Shown one piece after another: positions 22,891 through 31,907 of a stretch of DNA of 36,975 nucleotides. This DNA is from an uncultured Massilia sp. GTDB taxonomy: Bacteria > Pseudomonadota > Gammaproteobacteria > Burkholderiales > Burkholderiaceae. Location: positions 1 through 36,975 of the forward strand of contig CAMPHU010000018.1 of assembly GCA_946886065.1 (NCBI GenBank), written 5' to 3'. Both the position numbers and the translations under genes were made by a program. The notes beneath the pieces were generated by a model, which saw nothing but the letters and a program-made list of their open reading frames with translations, did no database searches and was not told where the DNA came from. How positions within the stretch are numbered: the stretch's first letter is position 1; every line of letters begins with the position of its first letter.

Positions 22891-23649
22891 ATGCAAATTC
22901 AGAACAATGTGTTCATCGTCACCGGTGGCGCGTCGGGCTTGGGAGCGGCCACTGCGCGCATGATCACGGAAGCCGGCGGCAAGGTCGTCATCGCCGACGT
23001 ACAGGCCGAAGCGGGCGCCGCCCTGGCGGCCGAGTTGGGCGGGCAGTTCGTCAAATGCGACGTCACCTCGGAAGCCGACGGCCTGGCCGTGGTCGCCGCG
23101 GCGACCGCACTGGGCACGCTGCGCGGCCTGGTCAACTGCGCGGGCGTGGCGCCGGCAGTCAAGACCGTCGGCAAGGACGGCCCGCACCCGCTGGACGCCT
23201 TCCAGCGCGCGGTGAACATCAACCTGGTGGGTACCTTCAACATGGCGCGCCTGGCCGCCGATGCGATGGGCAAGACTGAAGCCGGTGAATACGGCGAGCG
23301 CGGCATCATCATCAACACCGCCTCGGTCGCGGCCTTCGACGGCCAGATCGGCCAGGCCGCCTACGGTTCGTCCAAGGCCGCCGTCGCCGGCATGACCCTG
23401 CCGATGGCGCGCGACCTGGCGCGCAGCGGCATCCGCGTGATGACCATCGCGCCGGGCATCTTCGAGACCCCGATGCTGATGGGCATGCCGCAGGAAGTGC
23501 GCGACTCCCTGGGCAAGATGGTGCCGTTCCCGCCGCGCCTCGGCATGCCGAAAGAATACGCGCACCTGGCCAAGGCCATCATCGAGAACGTCATGCTGAA
23601 CGGCGAAACGATCCGCCTGGACGGCGCGATCCGTATGCAGCCGAAATAA
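22891..23649 (+). CDS. Short-chain dehydrogenase, 3-hydroxyacyl-CoA dehydrogenase type-2-like
   Basis: NAD-dependent dehydrogenase of 252 aa. Cofactor motif TGGASGLG (11-18), NCAG at 82-85, catalytic Ser145, Tyr158 and Lys162 (YGSSK). The sequence [37 protein letters not shown] and [15 protein letters not shown] follow the HSD10/type-2 3-hydroxyacyl-CoA dehydrogenase group, which oxidises 3-hydroxyacyl-CoA in fatty-acid and isoleucine breakdown. ATG 22891 follows AAGGGA; an upstream in-frame ATG (22804) would place the palindromic operator inside the gene and is rejected. Single gene. Confidence 0.9.
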   Translation: MQIQNNVFIVTGGASGLGAATARMITEAGGKVVIADVQAEAGAALAAELGGQFVKCDVTSEADGLAVVAAATALGTLRGLVNCAGVAPAVKTVGKDGPHPLDAFQRAVNINLVGTFNMARLAADAMGKTEAGEYGERGIIINTASVAAFDGQIGQAAYGSSKAAVAGMTLPMARDLARSGIRVMTIAPGIFETPMLMGMPQEVRDSLGKMVPFPPRLGMPKEYAHLAKAIIENVMLNGETIRLDGAIRMQPK

Positions 23650-23755
23650 ACCTGTTCTGAAGGCAAGCGGCAATTGCTGTACGATGCCGGTGTAGCGGGC
23701 GCGACCGTCGTGGTGATCCCATGCCGCGCGCCCGCCTTGCTTTTGGAGAGCCGAT

Positions 23756-25537
23756 TTGAAACGATTCACACTTCTAGCACTCGGCCTTGCGCTGGCCGGC
23801 GCCTTCCAGTCCCCGGTCCACGCACAGGACACCCGCCAGGCCGCGCCGGAAGCGGCCACCGGCTACCACGACAAGGCCGGCTGGCCCGCCAAGAACTACA
23901 TGGTGGCCGCCGCCAACCCGCTCGCGGTGGATGCCGGCTACCAGATCCTGAAAAAGGGCGGCAGCGCCATCGACGCCGCCATCGCCACCCAGATGGTGCT
24001 GACCCTGGCCGAGCCCCAGTCCTCGGGCATCGGCGGCGGCGCCTTCCTGGTCCACTACGACGGCAAGCAGGTCCAGGCCTTCGACGGCCGCGAGACCGCG
24101 CCCGCCAAGGCCGACGAGCGCCTGTTCCAGCGTCCTGACGGCAAGCCGCTGTCGCGCGTCGAAGGCATCGTCGGCGGCCGCTCGGTGGGCGCGCCCGGCG
24201 TGCTGCGCATGCTGGAGCTGGCGCACCGCCAGCATGGCAAGCTGCCCTGGAAGACGCTGTTCGAGCCGGCCATCCGCCTGGCGGAACAAGGCTTCGCCGT
24301 GAGCCCCCGCCTGAACGGGCTGCTGGCCCACGACGCCCACCTGCGCAAGGACCCGGTGGCCGCCGCCTACTTCTACGACCCTGCCGGCCGCCCCTGGCCG
24401 GTCGGCCACGTGCTGAAGAACCCGGCCCTGGCCAAGACCCTGCGCGAGATCGCCGATGGCGGCGCCGACGCCTTCTACAAGGGCCACATCGCGCGCGACA
24501 TCGCCGCCAAGGTGGCGAGCCACCCGACCAACCCGGGCCTGCTGACGGCGGCCGACATCGCCGGCTACCAGCCCAAGGTCCGCCCCCCGGTCTGCAGCGA
24601 ATATCGCGGCTACAGCGTTTGCGGCATGCCGCCGCCGTCCTCGGGCGGCATCGCCGTGGCCCAGATGCTGGGCATGTTCGAGACCATGGACATGAAGGCG
24701 CTCGCACCCGCCAACGGCGTGCCCGGCCCGCAAGCCCTGCACGTGTTCTCGGAAGTGGGACGCCTGGCCTACGCCGACCGCAACCGCTACGCCGCCGACA
24801 CCGACTTCGTGCCGCTGCCGGGCAAGGGCATCGCCAGCCTGATCGACAAGTCCTACCTGGCGCGCCGCGCCGCCCTGGTGGGCCAGCGCTCGATGGGGGA
24901 GGCGCCGGCCGGCACGCCGCCTGGCATGGAAGTGGCCGCCAGGTGGGGCACCGACAACGCCATCGAAACCCCGTCCACCTCGCACGTGGCCGTGGTCGAC
25001 GGCTACGGCATGGGCCTGGCCATGACCACCACCATCGAGGATGCCTTCGGCTCGCGCCAGATGGTCGACGGCTTCATCCTCAACAACCAGCTGACCGATT
25101 TCTCCTTCGATGCGCGCGACGCCAACGGCCCGGTGGCCAACCGCGTCGAGGCCGGCAAGCGCCCGCGCAGCGCCATGTCGCCCACCGTGGTGTTCGACAA
25201 GAAGACCGGCAAGCTGGTGCTCACGGTCGGCTCGCCCGGCGGCCCGGCCATTATCAATTACGTGGCCAAGGTCCTGGTCGGCACCCTCGACTGGGGCCTC
25301 AACGTGCAGCAGGCGATCGCGCTGCCGAACTTCGGCAGCCGCAACGGGCCGACCGAGCTCGAAGCAGGGCGCTTCCCGCTCTCCACCGTCGAAGCCCTGC
25401 AGGCGCGCGGCCACAAGGTGCGCCAGGGCGAGCAGACCTCGGGACTGCAGGGCATCCAGCGCCTGCACATCCACGGCGTGCCGCTGTGGTTCGGTGGTGC
25501 GGATCCGCGACGCGAAGGCATCGCAAAAGGTGACTAA
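23756..25537 (+). CDS. ggt: Gamma-glutamyltransferase
   Basis: Periplasmic N-terminal nucleophile hydrolase that cleaves glutathione and transfers gamma-glutamyl groups; 593 aa, made as one chain that self-cleaves. TTG start at 23756 behind GGAGAG, then signal peptide LKRFTLLALGLALAGAF...VHA. Large subunit: AAANPLAVDAGYQILKKGGSAIDAAIA, LAEPQSSGIGGGAFLVHY, FDGRETAP. The cleavage/catalytic Thr is Thr408 in PSTSHVAVVD (family TTHxS, here TSHVA). Small subunit: DGFILNNQLTDFS, PRSAMSPTVV, GSPGGPAIINYV. All core motifs present. Stand-alone gene with its own upstream region. Confidence 0.95.
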   Translation: MKRFTLLALGLALAGAFQSPVHAQDTRQAAPEAATGYHDKAGWPAKNYMVAAANPLAVDAGYQILKKGGSAIDAAIATQMVLTLAEPQSSGIGGGAFLVHYDGKQVQAFDGRETAPAKADERLFQRPDGKPLSRVEGIVGGRSVGAPGVLRMLELAHRQHGKLPWKTLFEPAIRLAEQGFAVSPRLNGLLAHDAHLRKDPVAAAYFYDPAGRPWPVGHVLKNPALAKTLREIADGGADAFYKGHIARDIAAKVASHPTNPGLLTAADIAGYQPKVRPPVCSEYRGYSVCGMPPPSSGGIAVAQMLGMFETMDMKALAPANGVPGPQALHVFSEVGRLAYADRNRYAADTDFVPLPGKGIASLIDKSYLARRAALVGQRSMGEAPAGTPPGMEVAARWGTDNAIETPSTSHVAVVDGYGMGLAMTTTIEDAFGSRQMVDGFILNNQLTDFSFDARDANGPVANRVEAGKRPRSAMSPTVVFDKKTGKLVLTVGSPGGPAIINYVAKVLVGTLDWGLNVQQAIALPNFGSRNGPTELEAGRFPLSTVEALQARGHKVRQGEQTSGLQGIQRLHIHGVPLWFGGADPRREGIAKGD

Positions 25538-25586
25538 GTGGCACTTATTTCCCTAAAGCTAGTCTTTGTTTGCTAAGCTTGGCGGG

Positions 25587-26756
25587 GTGGACAGTAAAGA
25601 AAAAACCGGGCTCATCCTGACTGGGGGCGGCGCCCGGGCCGCTTACCAGGCGGGCGTATTGCATGCGGTCCGGCAGATCCTGGTGGAGGCCGGCCGCACC
25701 GCCCCGCAATCCCCCTTCGACATCATTTGCGGCACCTCGGCCGGCGCGCTCAACGCGACCGCCCTGGCCTGCCGCGCCGACGATTTCGCCGACGGCGTGC
25801 GCGGCCTGCTGTCGGTGTGGGAAAACGTGGCCGCGCACGAGGTCTACCGCGCCGATTCGCTGGCCGTGCTGCGTTCCGGCGCGCGCTGGCTGTCGCTGCT
25901 GTCCTTCGGCTGGCTGCTGCGCAAATGGCATGCCGCGCCGCCCCAGTCCCTGCTCGACAACACCCCGCTGGCGGGCCTGCTGCACCACGTGCTGGACCTG
26001 CCGCGCATGGACGCCGCGCTCAGCGACGGCGTGCTGCACGCGCTGGCCATCACCGCCTCGTCCTACAGCAGCGGCCACCACCTGACCTTCTACCAGAGCG
26101 CGGCTCCGATCGAACCCTGGGTGCGCCACCAGCGCATGGCGCTGGCCACCCAGATCGGGGTGGAGCACCTGCTGGCCTCGAGCGCGATCCCCTTCATCTT
26201 CCCGGCCGTGCCGCTCTACCTGGCGGGCCGGCGCGAATACTGCGGCGACGGCTCGATGCGCCAGCTGGCCCCGATCGCGCCGGCGATCCACCTGGGCGCC
26301 ACGCGCGTGCTGGTGATCGGCGCCGGGCGCATGACCGAACCGGCGCGCGAAGAGGTCCACAGCGGCGGCTACCCGAGCCTGGCGCAAGTGGCGGGCCACG
26401 CGCTGTCCTCGATCTTCCTCGACAGCCTGGCGGTGGACGTGGAGCGCCTGCAGCGCGTCAACCACACCCTCAGCCGCATCCCCGAGGAAGTGCGCGCCGG
26501 CATGGCGCTGAAACCCGTGAAGCTGCTGGTGATCGCGCCCAGCGAGCGCCTGGACGACATCGCCGCGCGCCACACCCACAGCCTGCCGCCGCCGGTGCGC
26601 ACCCTGCTGGGCGGGATCGGCGCGCTCGAGTCGCGCGGCGCGGCGCTCGCTTCCTACCTGCTGTTCGAGGCCAGCTACACGCGCGAGCTGATCCGCCTGG
26701 GCGAGCACGACACGCTCGCGCGCCGCCAGGACGTCCTGTCCTTTTTCGCCCCATGA
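25587..26756 (+). CDS. Patatin-like phospholipase
   Basis: Ser-Asp lipid acyl hydrolase of 389 aa. Oxyanion loop GGGARAAYQAGVL (13-25), nucleophile in GTSAG (Ser51), and the catalytic Asp221 in CGDGSMRQLAPIAPAI. No signal peptide, so it acts in the cytoplasm or is exported by another route. GTG 25587 is chosen because MDSKEKTGLILTGGGA gives the usual short N-terminus; a TTG at 25566 is possible. Its last codons overlap the hybrid kinase start by 4 bp (ATGA), linking synthesis of the lipase with a sensor; whether the lipase works in that signalling path is inference. Confidence 0.9.
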   Translation: MDSKEKTGLILTGGGARAAYQAGVLHAVRQILVEAGRTAPQSPFDIICGTSAGALNATALACRADDFADGVRGLLSVWENVAAHEVYRADSLAVLRSGARWLSLLSFGWLLRKWHAAPPQSLLDNTPLAGLLHHVLDLPRMDAALSDGVLHALAITASSYSSGHHLTFYQSAAPIEPWVRHQRMALATQIGVEHLLASSAIPFIFPAVPLYLAGRREYCGDGSMRQLAPIAPAIHLGATRVLVIGAGRMTEPAREEVHSGGYPSLAQVAGHALSSIFLDSLAVDVERLQRVNHTLSRIPEEVRAGMALKPVKLLVIAPSERLDDIAARHTHSLPPPVRTLLGGIGALESRGAALASYLLFEASYTRELIRLGEHDTLARRQDVLSFFAP

Positions 26757-29700
26757 TGGCCTGCCTGCGCCTGCTGCTCCTGTGTGCGGCGCTGCTGTGC
26801 GCCGGCACCGCCCATGCCGGGCCGGAGCCGACCCTGCGCTTCGACCACCTGTCGGTGCAGGACGGACTGCCGCAGGAATCGGTGCTGTCCATCGCCCAGG
26901 ACCGCGAGGGCTTCATGTGGTTCGGCACCCAGTCCGGGGTCTCGCGCTTCGACGGCTACCGCTTCACCAGCTACCGCAACGAGACCGGCAAGCCGAACAG
27001 CCTGGCCAACAACTGGGTGCGGGTCCTGCACATCGACCGCCACGGCCAGCTGTGGCTGGCCACGGACGGCGGCCTGAACCGCTTCGACCCGGTCACGCGC
27101 AGCTTCACCTTGTACCTGCCCGACCAGCCGGCGCGGCGCGGCAACGGCAACCGCCACATCAAGGCATTGATCAGCGACGGCGGCGACGGCCTGTGGCTCG
27201 GCACCGGCGACGGCCTGCAGCACTTCGACATGGTGAGCAAGCGCTTCACCAGCTGGCACAGCGAGCCGGGCGCGCCGGGCTCGCTCAGCGACGACGGCGT
27301 CAACGCGCTGGCGCTGGACGCCAGCGGACGCCTGTGGATCGGCACCGCGGCGGGCCTGGACAGCTTCGGCCCGGAGCGCAAGCGCTTCGAGCACCACGGC
27401 GCGCGGCTGAGCAAGCGCGACGCCCCGGTGCACGCGCTGCTGGTGGACAGCGAGCAGCGCCTGTGGGTCGGCCGCTTCGGCGGCCTCGAACGCCATGCCC
27501 TGCGCGGCGAAGACCAGGGCCAGGTGCGCCGCTACGGGGAGGGGGACGGCATGGGCCGCTTCTGGATCACCGCGCTGTACCAGGAAGAGGGCGGCACGGT
27601 CTGGGCCGGCACCCACGACGACGGCCTGTTCCGCTGGCGCGAGGGCGGCGACCGCTTCGACCCCTACCGCAACGCCGTCACCGACCGCCGCAGCCTGGCG
27701 GACAACTATGTCTCGGCCCTGTACCGCGACCGCGTCGGCACCTTCTGGGTGGGCACCTGGTACGGCGGCGTGTCGCGCACCGACCTGGAGAGCGGCGGCT
27801 TCGCCCGCATCGTCGCGCGCCCGGGCGAGCCCGATTCGCTGGCCGACAGCAAGGTGCGCGCGCTGCTCGAGGACGGCAACCGGCTGTGGGTCGGCAGCGT
27901 CACGGGCCTGAGCAATCTCGACCCGGCCACCGGCCGCGCCGTGGTCTACCGTCACGACCCGGCCAACCCGAACAGCCTGATCGACGCCCCGGCCACGGCG
28001 CTGGCGCGCGACCGCGACGGCGTGCTGTGGGTCGGCAGCCGCACCGGCCTCACCGGCTTCGATCCGCGCACCAGGCGCTTCCGGCGCAAGGTGCTGCCGG
28101 GCGACGCCGATTCCAACAACGTGCGCGGCATGCTGGCCGCGCGCGACGGCTATGTGTGGATCACCACGCGCGGCGGCCTGCACCGCCTCGATCCGGTCAC
28201 CCAGCAAGTGCTCAGCTACCGCCACGACGCCAACCGCATGGCCAGCCTGGCCGACGACATCACGCGTCCGCTGCTGGAGGACAGGCGCGGGCGCTTCTGG
28301 GTAGGCACCTTCGACGGCCTCGACCTGCTCGACCGCAAGAGCGGCCGCTTCCGCCACTTCCGCCACAATCCCTACGACAAGAACAGCCTGAGCCACGACG
28401 AGATCCACTACCTGCTGGAAGACAGCCGCGGCGACATCTGGGTGGGCACGGCGGGTGGCCTGAACCGCATGATCACGGCCGCCGACGGCTCGGTGCGCTT
28501 CGTGCGCTACACCACCCGCGACGGGCTGGTGGACGATGCGGTCGCCGCCATGCTGGAGGATGCCGGGGGCCGCATCTGGATCAGCACCTCGAGCGGCATG
28601 TCCTGCTTCGATCCCAAGAGCGGACACTGGCGCAGCTATACCTCGGCCGACGGCATTACCGACGGCGCCTTCTTCGACGCCTCGGCCGTGCGCACGTCCG
28701 ACGGCACCCTGTACTTCGGCGGCTTCAACGGCATTACCGCCTTCGACCCGAGCGCCATCCGCGACAACCGAAGCGCGCCGCGCGCCGTGATCACCGGCCT
28801 GCAGGTGTTCAACCGCCCGATCGAGCAGGCCATGCCGGGCCTCCTGAACCGTCCGGTGGAACAGACCGACCAGGTCACCTTGCCCGTTGATGCGGCCGTG
28901 CTGACCCTGGAATTCGCGGCCCTGCATTTCGCCGCGCCCTCGCGCAACCAGTTCGCCTACCGCCTGGACGGCTTCGACCAGGGCTGGGTGCAGACCGGCG
29001 CCGACAAGCGCTTCGCCACCTACACCAACCTGGAGCCGGGCACCTACGTGTTCCGGGTGCGCGCCGCCAACAAGGATGGCGTGTGGGGCGAGGACGTCGC
29101 CGCGCTGGCGCTCACGATCGAGCCGCCGCCCTGGGGCACGCCCTGGTTCCGCATCGGCGCCGCGGCGCTGCTGTGCGCCGCCGTGTACATCGGCCTGCGC
29201 ATGCGCATGGAGGGCCTGCGCCACCAGAAGGAGCGCCTCGAGCGCCAGGTGGGCGCGCGCACCGAGCAGGTCGAGCACCAGAACCGCGTGCTGGAACGCC
29301 AGACCCAGGAGCTGCGCGACCAGGAGCGGCGCGTGCGCGCCCAGACCAACGAGCTGCAGAACGCCTACCGCGCGCTGCAGGAGAACGAGGAATTCCTGCG
29401 CCAGGCCAAGCAGCGCGCCGAGGACGCGACGCGCCAGAAGTCCGAGTTCCTGGCCAACATGAGCCACGAGATGCGCACCCCGCTGGCGGGCGTGATCGGC
29501 ATGCTCGGCTTCGCGCTGCGCGACGGCGCGCTCAAGGACGCCACGCGCGACCAGATCGTGCGCGGCCAGGCCAACGCCCAGGCGCTGCTGGCGATCATCA
29601 ACGACCTGCTCGACTTCTCCAAGATCGAGGCGGGCAAGCTGAGCATCGAGAGCATCGACTTCGATCTGCATACGGCCATCACCAACGTGGCCAGCCTGTT

Positions 29701-31036
29701 CCAGGAACAGGCGGCGGCCCACAGCCTGGACTTCGCGGTGAGCCTGGACGAGGACCTGCCGCGCTTCGTGGTGGGCGACCCGACCCGCCTGCGCCAGGTC
29801 CTGGTCAACCTGGTCGGCAATGCGTTCAAGTTCACCAAGTCCGGCGGGGTGCGGGTCGAGGTCGAGCGGCGCGCCGACGACCAGCCGAAAGGCGAAGGCA
29901 GCCACATGATCCGGTTCACGGTGCGCGACACCGGCATCGGCATCCCGGCCGCGGCGCTGCCGCGCCTGTTCAAGAAGTTCGAGCAGGCCGACACCACCAC
30001 CACGCGCCGCTACGGCGGCACCGGCCTGGGCCTGGCGATCTGCCGCCAGCTGGTGGAGCTGATGGGCGGCACCATCGGCGTCAACAGCACCGAAGGCAAG
30101 GGCAGCGTGTTCAGCGTGCTGCTGCCGCTGCTCGATGGCGTCGAGCCGCCCCAGGCCGAGCTCCTGGCGCGCGCGCCGCACAGCCACCGCCTGCGCATCC
30201 TGTGCGCCGAGGACTTCCCGACCAACCAGATCATTGCGCGCCTGATGATCGAAGAGATGGGGCACCAGGTGGACGTGGTGGCCAACGGCGCCGAGGCGGT
30301 GCAGGCCTGCTCGCGCACGCGCTACGACCTGGTCCTGATGGACGGGCGCATGCCCGAGATGGACGGCGCCACCGCCACCCGCCTGATCCGCGCCGGCGGC
30401 ACGATGGAGTCGCCGGCCATCGACCAGCATGTGATGATCGTCGCGCTCACCGCCAACGCCACCAGCGAAGACCGGGCGCGCTACCTGGCCTGCGGCATGG
30501 ATGCCTTCCTGACCAAGCCGATCGACGAGGAGGCGCTGCATGACCAGATCTCGCGCGCGATCGAGCGCCAGCAGCAGCGCGGCGTGCCGCTGGCGCCGAT
30601 GCCGGCCCAGGAGGGAGGCCTGCCTGCCGCGGTCCCGGTGCGCGACAGCGTGGCGGCGCTGGCCGAGCTGGATGCGATGTTCGGCGTCACCCCGGCCGAG
30701 GCGGCGGCCGTGCCTGCGCCTCCCGCCCCGTCTGCGCTGCCCAATCCGGGCCGGCGCGCGAACGACCTGAGCGCGCGCCTGCGCGCCGCCTTCGCCGCCG
30801 ACCTGCCGCGCCGCCGCGCGGAACTGGACGCCGCCCTCGATGCCGGCGACTTCGACACCGCCGGGCGCGTCCTGCACGGCCTGCGCGGCAGCGCCAGCCA
30901 CCTGGGCGAGGGCGCGATCCAGCGCCTGTGCGCCGAGCTGGAAGCCGCCGCCGATGCGCGCGACGAGGCGCGCCTGCGCGCGGGCCTGCCGCGCCTGGCC
31001 ATCCTGCTGGCCGGATTCGGTACAGGGGCGGTCTGA
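26753..31036 (+). CDS. Hybrid sensor histidine kinase with two beta-propellers, REC and Hpt
   Basis: Large membrane sensor of 1427 aa. Signal peptide (MMACLRLLLLCAALLCAGTAHA), then 14 propeller repeats of the type LWxGTxxGLxxFD (for example GQLWLATDGGLNRFD), enough for two seven-bladed periplasmic propellers, then a Y_Y_Y domain (about 730-780, FAYRLDGFDQGW). One transmembrane helix (about 800-818) and a long coiled coil follow. Cytoplasmic part: HisKA with His905 (NMSHEMRTP), HATPase (LVNLVGNAFKF, DTGIGIP, GGTGLGLAI), REC with Asp1197 (LVLMDGRMPEMDG) and a C-terminal Hpt with His1375 (LHGLRGSASHLG). It lacks a DNA-binding domain, so the phosphoryl group must go to a separate regulator; the ligand may be a sugar polymer, as for other propeller sensors, but that is not shown here. 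Confidence 0.95.
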   Translation: MMACLRLLLLCAALLCAGTAHAGPEPTLRFDHLSVQDGLPQESVLSIAQDREGFMWFGTQSGVSRFDGYRFTSYRNETGKPNSLANNWVRVLHIDRHGQLWLATDGGLNRFDPVTRSFTLYLPDQPARRGNGNRHIKALISDGGDGLWLGTGDGLQHFDMVSKRFTSWHSEPGAPGSLSDDGVNALALDASGRLWIGTAAGLDSFGPERKRFEHHGARLSKRDAPVHALLVDSEQRLWVGRFGGLERHALRGEDQGQVRRYGEGDGMGRFWITALYQEEGGTVWAGTHDDGLFRWREGGDRFDPYRNAVTDRRSLADNYVSALYRDRVGTFWVGTWYGGVSRTDLESGGFARIVARPGEPDSLADSKVRALLEDGNRLWVGSVTGLSNLDPATGRAVVYRHDPANPNSLIDAPATALARDRDGVLWVGSRTGLTGFDPRTRRFRRKVLPGDADSNNVRGMLAARDGYVWITTRGGLHRLDPVTQQVLSYRHDANRMASLADDITRPLLEDRRGRFWVGTFDGLDLLDRKSGRFRHFRHNPYDKNSLSHDEIHYLLEDSRGDIWVGTAGGLNRMITAADGSVRFVRYTTRDGLVDDAVAAMLEDAGGRIWISTSSGMSCFDPKSGHWRSYTSADGITDGAFFDASAVRTSDGTLYFGGFNGITAFDPSAIRDNRSAPRAVITGLQVFNRPIEQAMPGLLNRPVEQTDQVTLPVDAAVLTLEFAALHFAAPSRNQFAYRLDGFDQGWVQTGADKRFATYTNLEPGTYVFRVRAANKDGVWGEDVAALALTIEPPPWGTPWFRIGAAALLCAAVYIGLRMRMEGLRHQKERLERQVGARTEQVEHQNRVLERQTQELRDQERRVRAQTNELQNAYRALQENEEFLRQAKQRAEDATRQKSEFLANMSHEMRTPLAGVIGMLGFALRDGALKDATRDQIVRGQANAQALLAIINDLLDFSKIEAGKLSIESIDFDLHTAITNVASLFQEQAAAHSLDFAVSLDEDLPRFVVGDPTRLRQVLVNLVGNAFKFTKSGGVRVEVERRADDQPKGEGSHMIRFTVRDTGIGIPAAALPRLFKKFEQADTTTTRRYGGTGLGLAICRQLVELMGGTIGVNSTEGKGSVFSVLLPLLDGVEPPQAELLARAPHSHRLRILCAEDFPTNQIIARLMIEEMGHQVDVVANGAEAVQACSRTRYDLVLMDGRMPEMDGATATRLIRAGGTMESPAIDQHVMIVALTANATSEDRARYLACGMDAFLTKPIDEEALHDQISRAIERQQQRGVPLAPMPAQEGGLPAAVPVRDSVAALAELDAMFGVTPAEAAAVPAPPAPSALPNPGRRANDLSARLRAAFAADLPRRRAELDAALDAGDFDTAGRVLHGLRGSASHLGEGAIQRLCAELEAAADARDEARLRAGLPRLAILLAGFGTGAV

Positions 31037-31059
31037 AGCGTGGCCCGGTCATGCGCGTT

Positions 31060-31087
31060 TATAATGCCGGCTTCTGAGCCGGGAGGA
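31060..31087 (+). promoter_or_regulatory. -10 element and ribosome binding site of the small receiver gene
   Basis: A perfect TATAAT at 31060-31065 lies 28 bp before the start codon, and GGGAGG (31081-31086) provides the ribosome binding site. No good -35 is visible 16-18 bp upstream. The small receiver gene can therefore be expressed separately from the hybrid kinase. Confidence 0.45.
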
Positions 31088-31092
31088 AGCGC

Positions 31093-31800
31093 ATGAAGGT
31101 GCTGGTGGTCGACGACGACGTCGTTTCGCGCATGATGCTGATGCACCTGGTCGACAGCTGCGGCAGCCACGAGATCATCGAGGCCGAAGACGGCGAGGAC
31201 GCCTGGCGCCAGCTGGAGGCCGGCCTGGCCCCGGGCATCGTGTTTTGCGACCTGCGCATGCCGCGCCTGTCCGGGCTGGAGCTGCTGGCGCGGATGCGCG
31301 CCCACGCGGTCCATGCGCGCCGGCGCTTCGTGCTGGTCTCGGCCTCCGCCGACGCGGCCACCATGGCCGAAGCCGACGGCCTGGGCGCGGACGGCTACAT
31401 CGTCAAGCCTTTCCGCGCCGAAGACGTGCGCGCCCAGTTCGAACGCCTGGCCGGCGCGCAAGACGCGGCTGCCGACGAGCCTGCGCACGAAGTGGCGCGC
31501 CGCCTCGGGATCGATGGCGCGCGCCTGCAGCTCTACCTCGACGGCCTGCAGCGCCAGCTGGCCGCGGCCGGCCCCGAGCTGGCCGGCCTGCTGGCGGCGG
31601 GCGAGGGCGATGCCGTCGCCGGCCGTCTCAAGCGCCTGCGCGAGGGCTGCGCCACCCTGGGCCTGCATGCCGCGGCGTCCAGCCTGGGGCAGCTGGCACA
31701 GCTGGAGGACGGCGCGCTCGACGCCGGCCGCCTTGGCCAGGTGCTGGGCCAGGCCGGCGCGGCCGCGCTGCGCCAGGCCGACCGTGCCCGTACTGCATAA
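31093..31800 (+). CDS. Receiver-domain protein with a degenerate Hpt-like C-terminus
   Basis: Protein of 235 aa. Residues 1-120 are a complete receiver: acidic pocket DDD (7-9), Asp53 (FCDLRMPRLSG), Ser83 (LVSAS) and Lys105 (YIVKPF). Residues 133-235 are all-helical and read like an Hpt domain (GDAVAGRLKRLREGCATLGL...SLGQLAQLE), but the place of the phospho-histidine is taken by Lys180 (normal pattern HxLKGxxxxLG). It has no DNA-binding output. Placed 56 bp after the hybrid kinase, it may be that kinase's phosphoryl acceptor, sink or docking partner. The receiver is certain, the pseudo-Hpt assignment is by eye. Confidence 0.85.
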   Translation: MKVLVVDDDVVSRMMLMHLVDSCGSHEIIEAEDGEDAWRQLEAGLAPGIVFCDLRMPRLSGLELLARMRAHAVHARRRFVLVSASADAATMAEADGLGADGYIVKPFRAEDVRAQFERLAGAQDAAADEPAHEVARRLGIDGARLQLYLDGLQRQLAAAGPELAGLLAAGEGDAVAGRLKRLREGCATLGLHAAASSLGQLAQLEDGALDAGRLGQVLGQAGAAALRQADRARTA

Positions 31801-31851
31801 GGCCACTCGAGCGGTCCGCCGCGTACCCCGCAAATCCTCTTGCTGCTGGGT

Positions 31852-31869
31852 TACTTTAGATTTAAAGTA
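31852..31869. promoter_or_regulatory. Inverted repeat, probable MarR operator of the CoA ligase operon
   Basis: TACTTTA (31852-31858) and TAAAGTA (31863-31869) are perfect 7-bp arms around GATT, an AT-rich 18-bp dyad in otherwise GC-rich DNA, 38 bp before the ligase start codon. Size and position fit a MarR-type dimer site, and a MarR gene ends this operon. Confidence 0.6.
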
Positions 31870-31907
31870 CCTGCGGACGCTTGCCTGACCTACCAAAGAG
31901 GGCTCAC

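Noticed and set aside
23774..25474. A 566-codon minus-strand frame opposite gamma-glutamyltransferase
   Set aside because: Same shadow effect of high GC; the plus strand carries every GGT motif.
26675..30901. A 1408-codon open frame on the minus strand opposite the hybrid kinase
   Set aside because: It mirrors the strong GC bias at third codon positions of the plus-strand gene, has low-complexity Ala/Arg/Gly/Val composition and no domain, while the plus strand has complete conserved domains.
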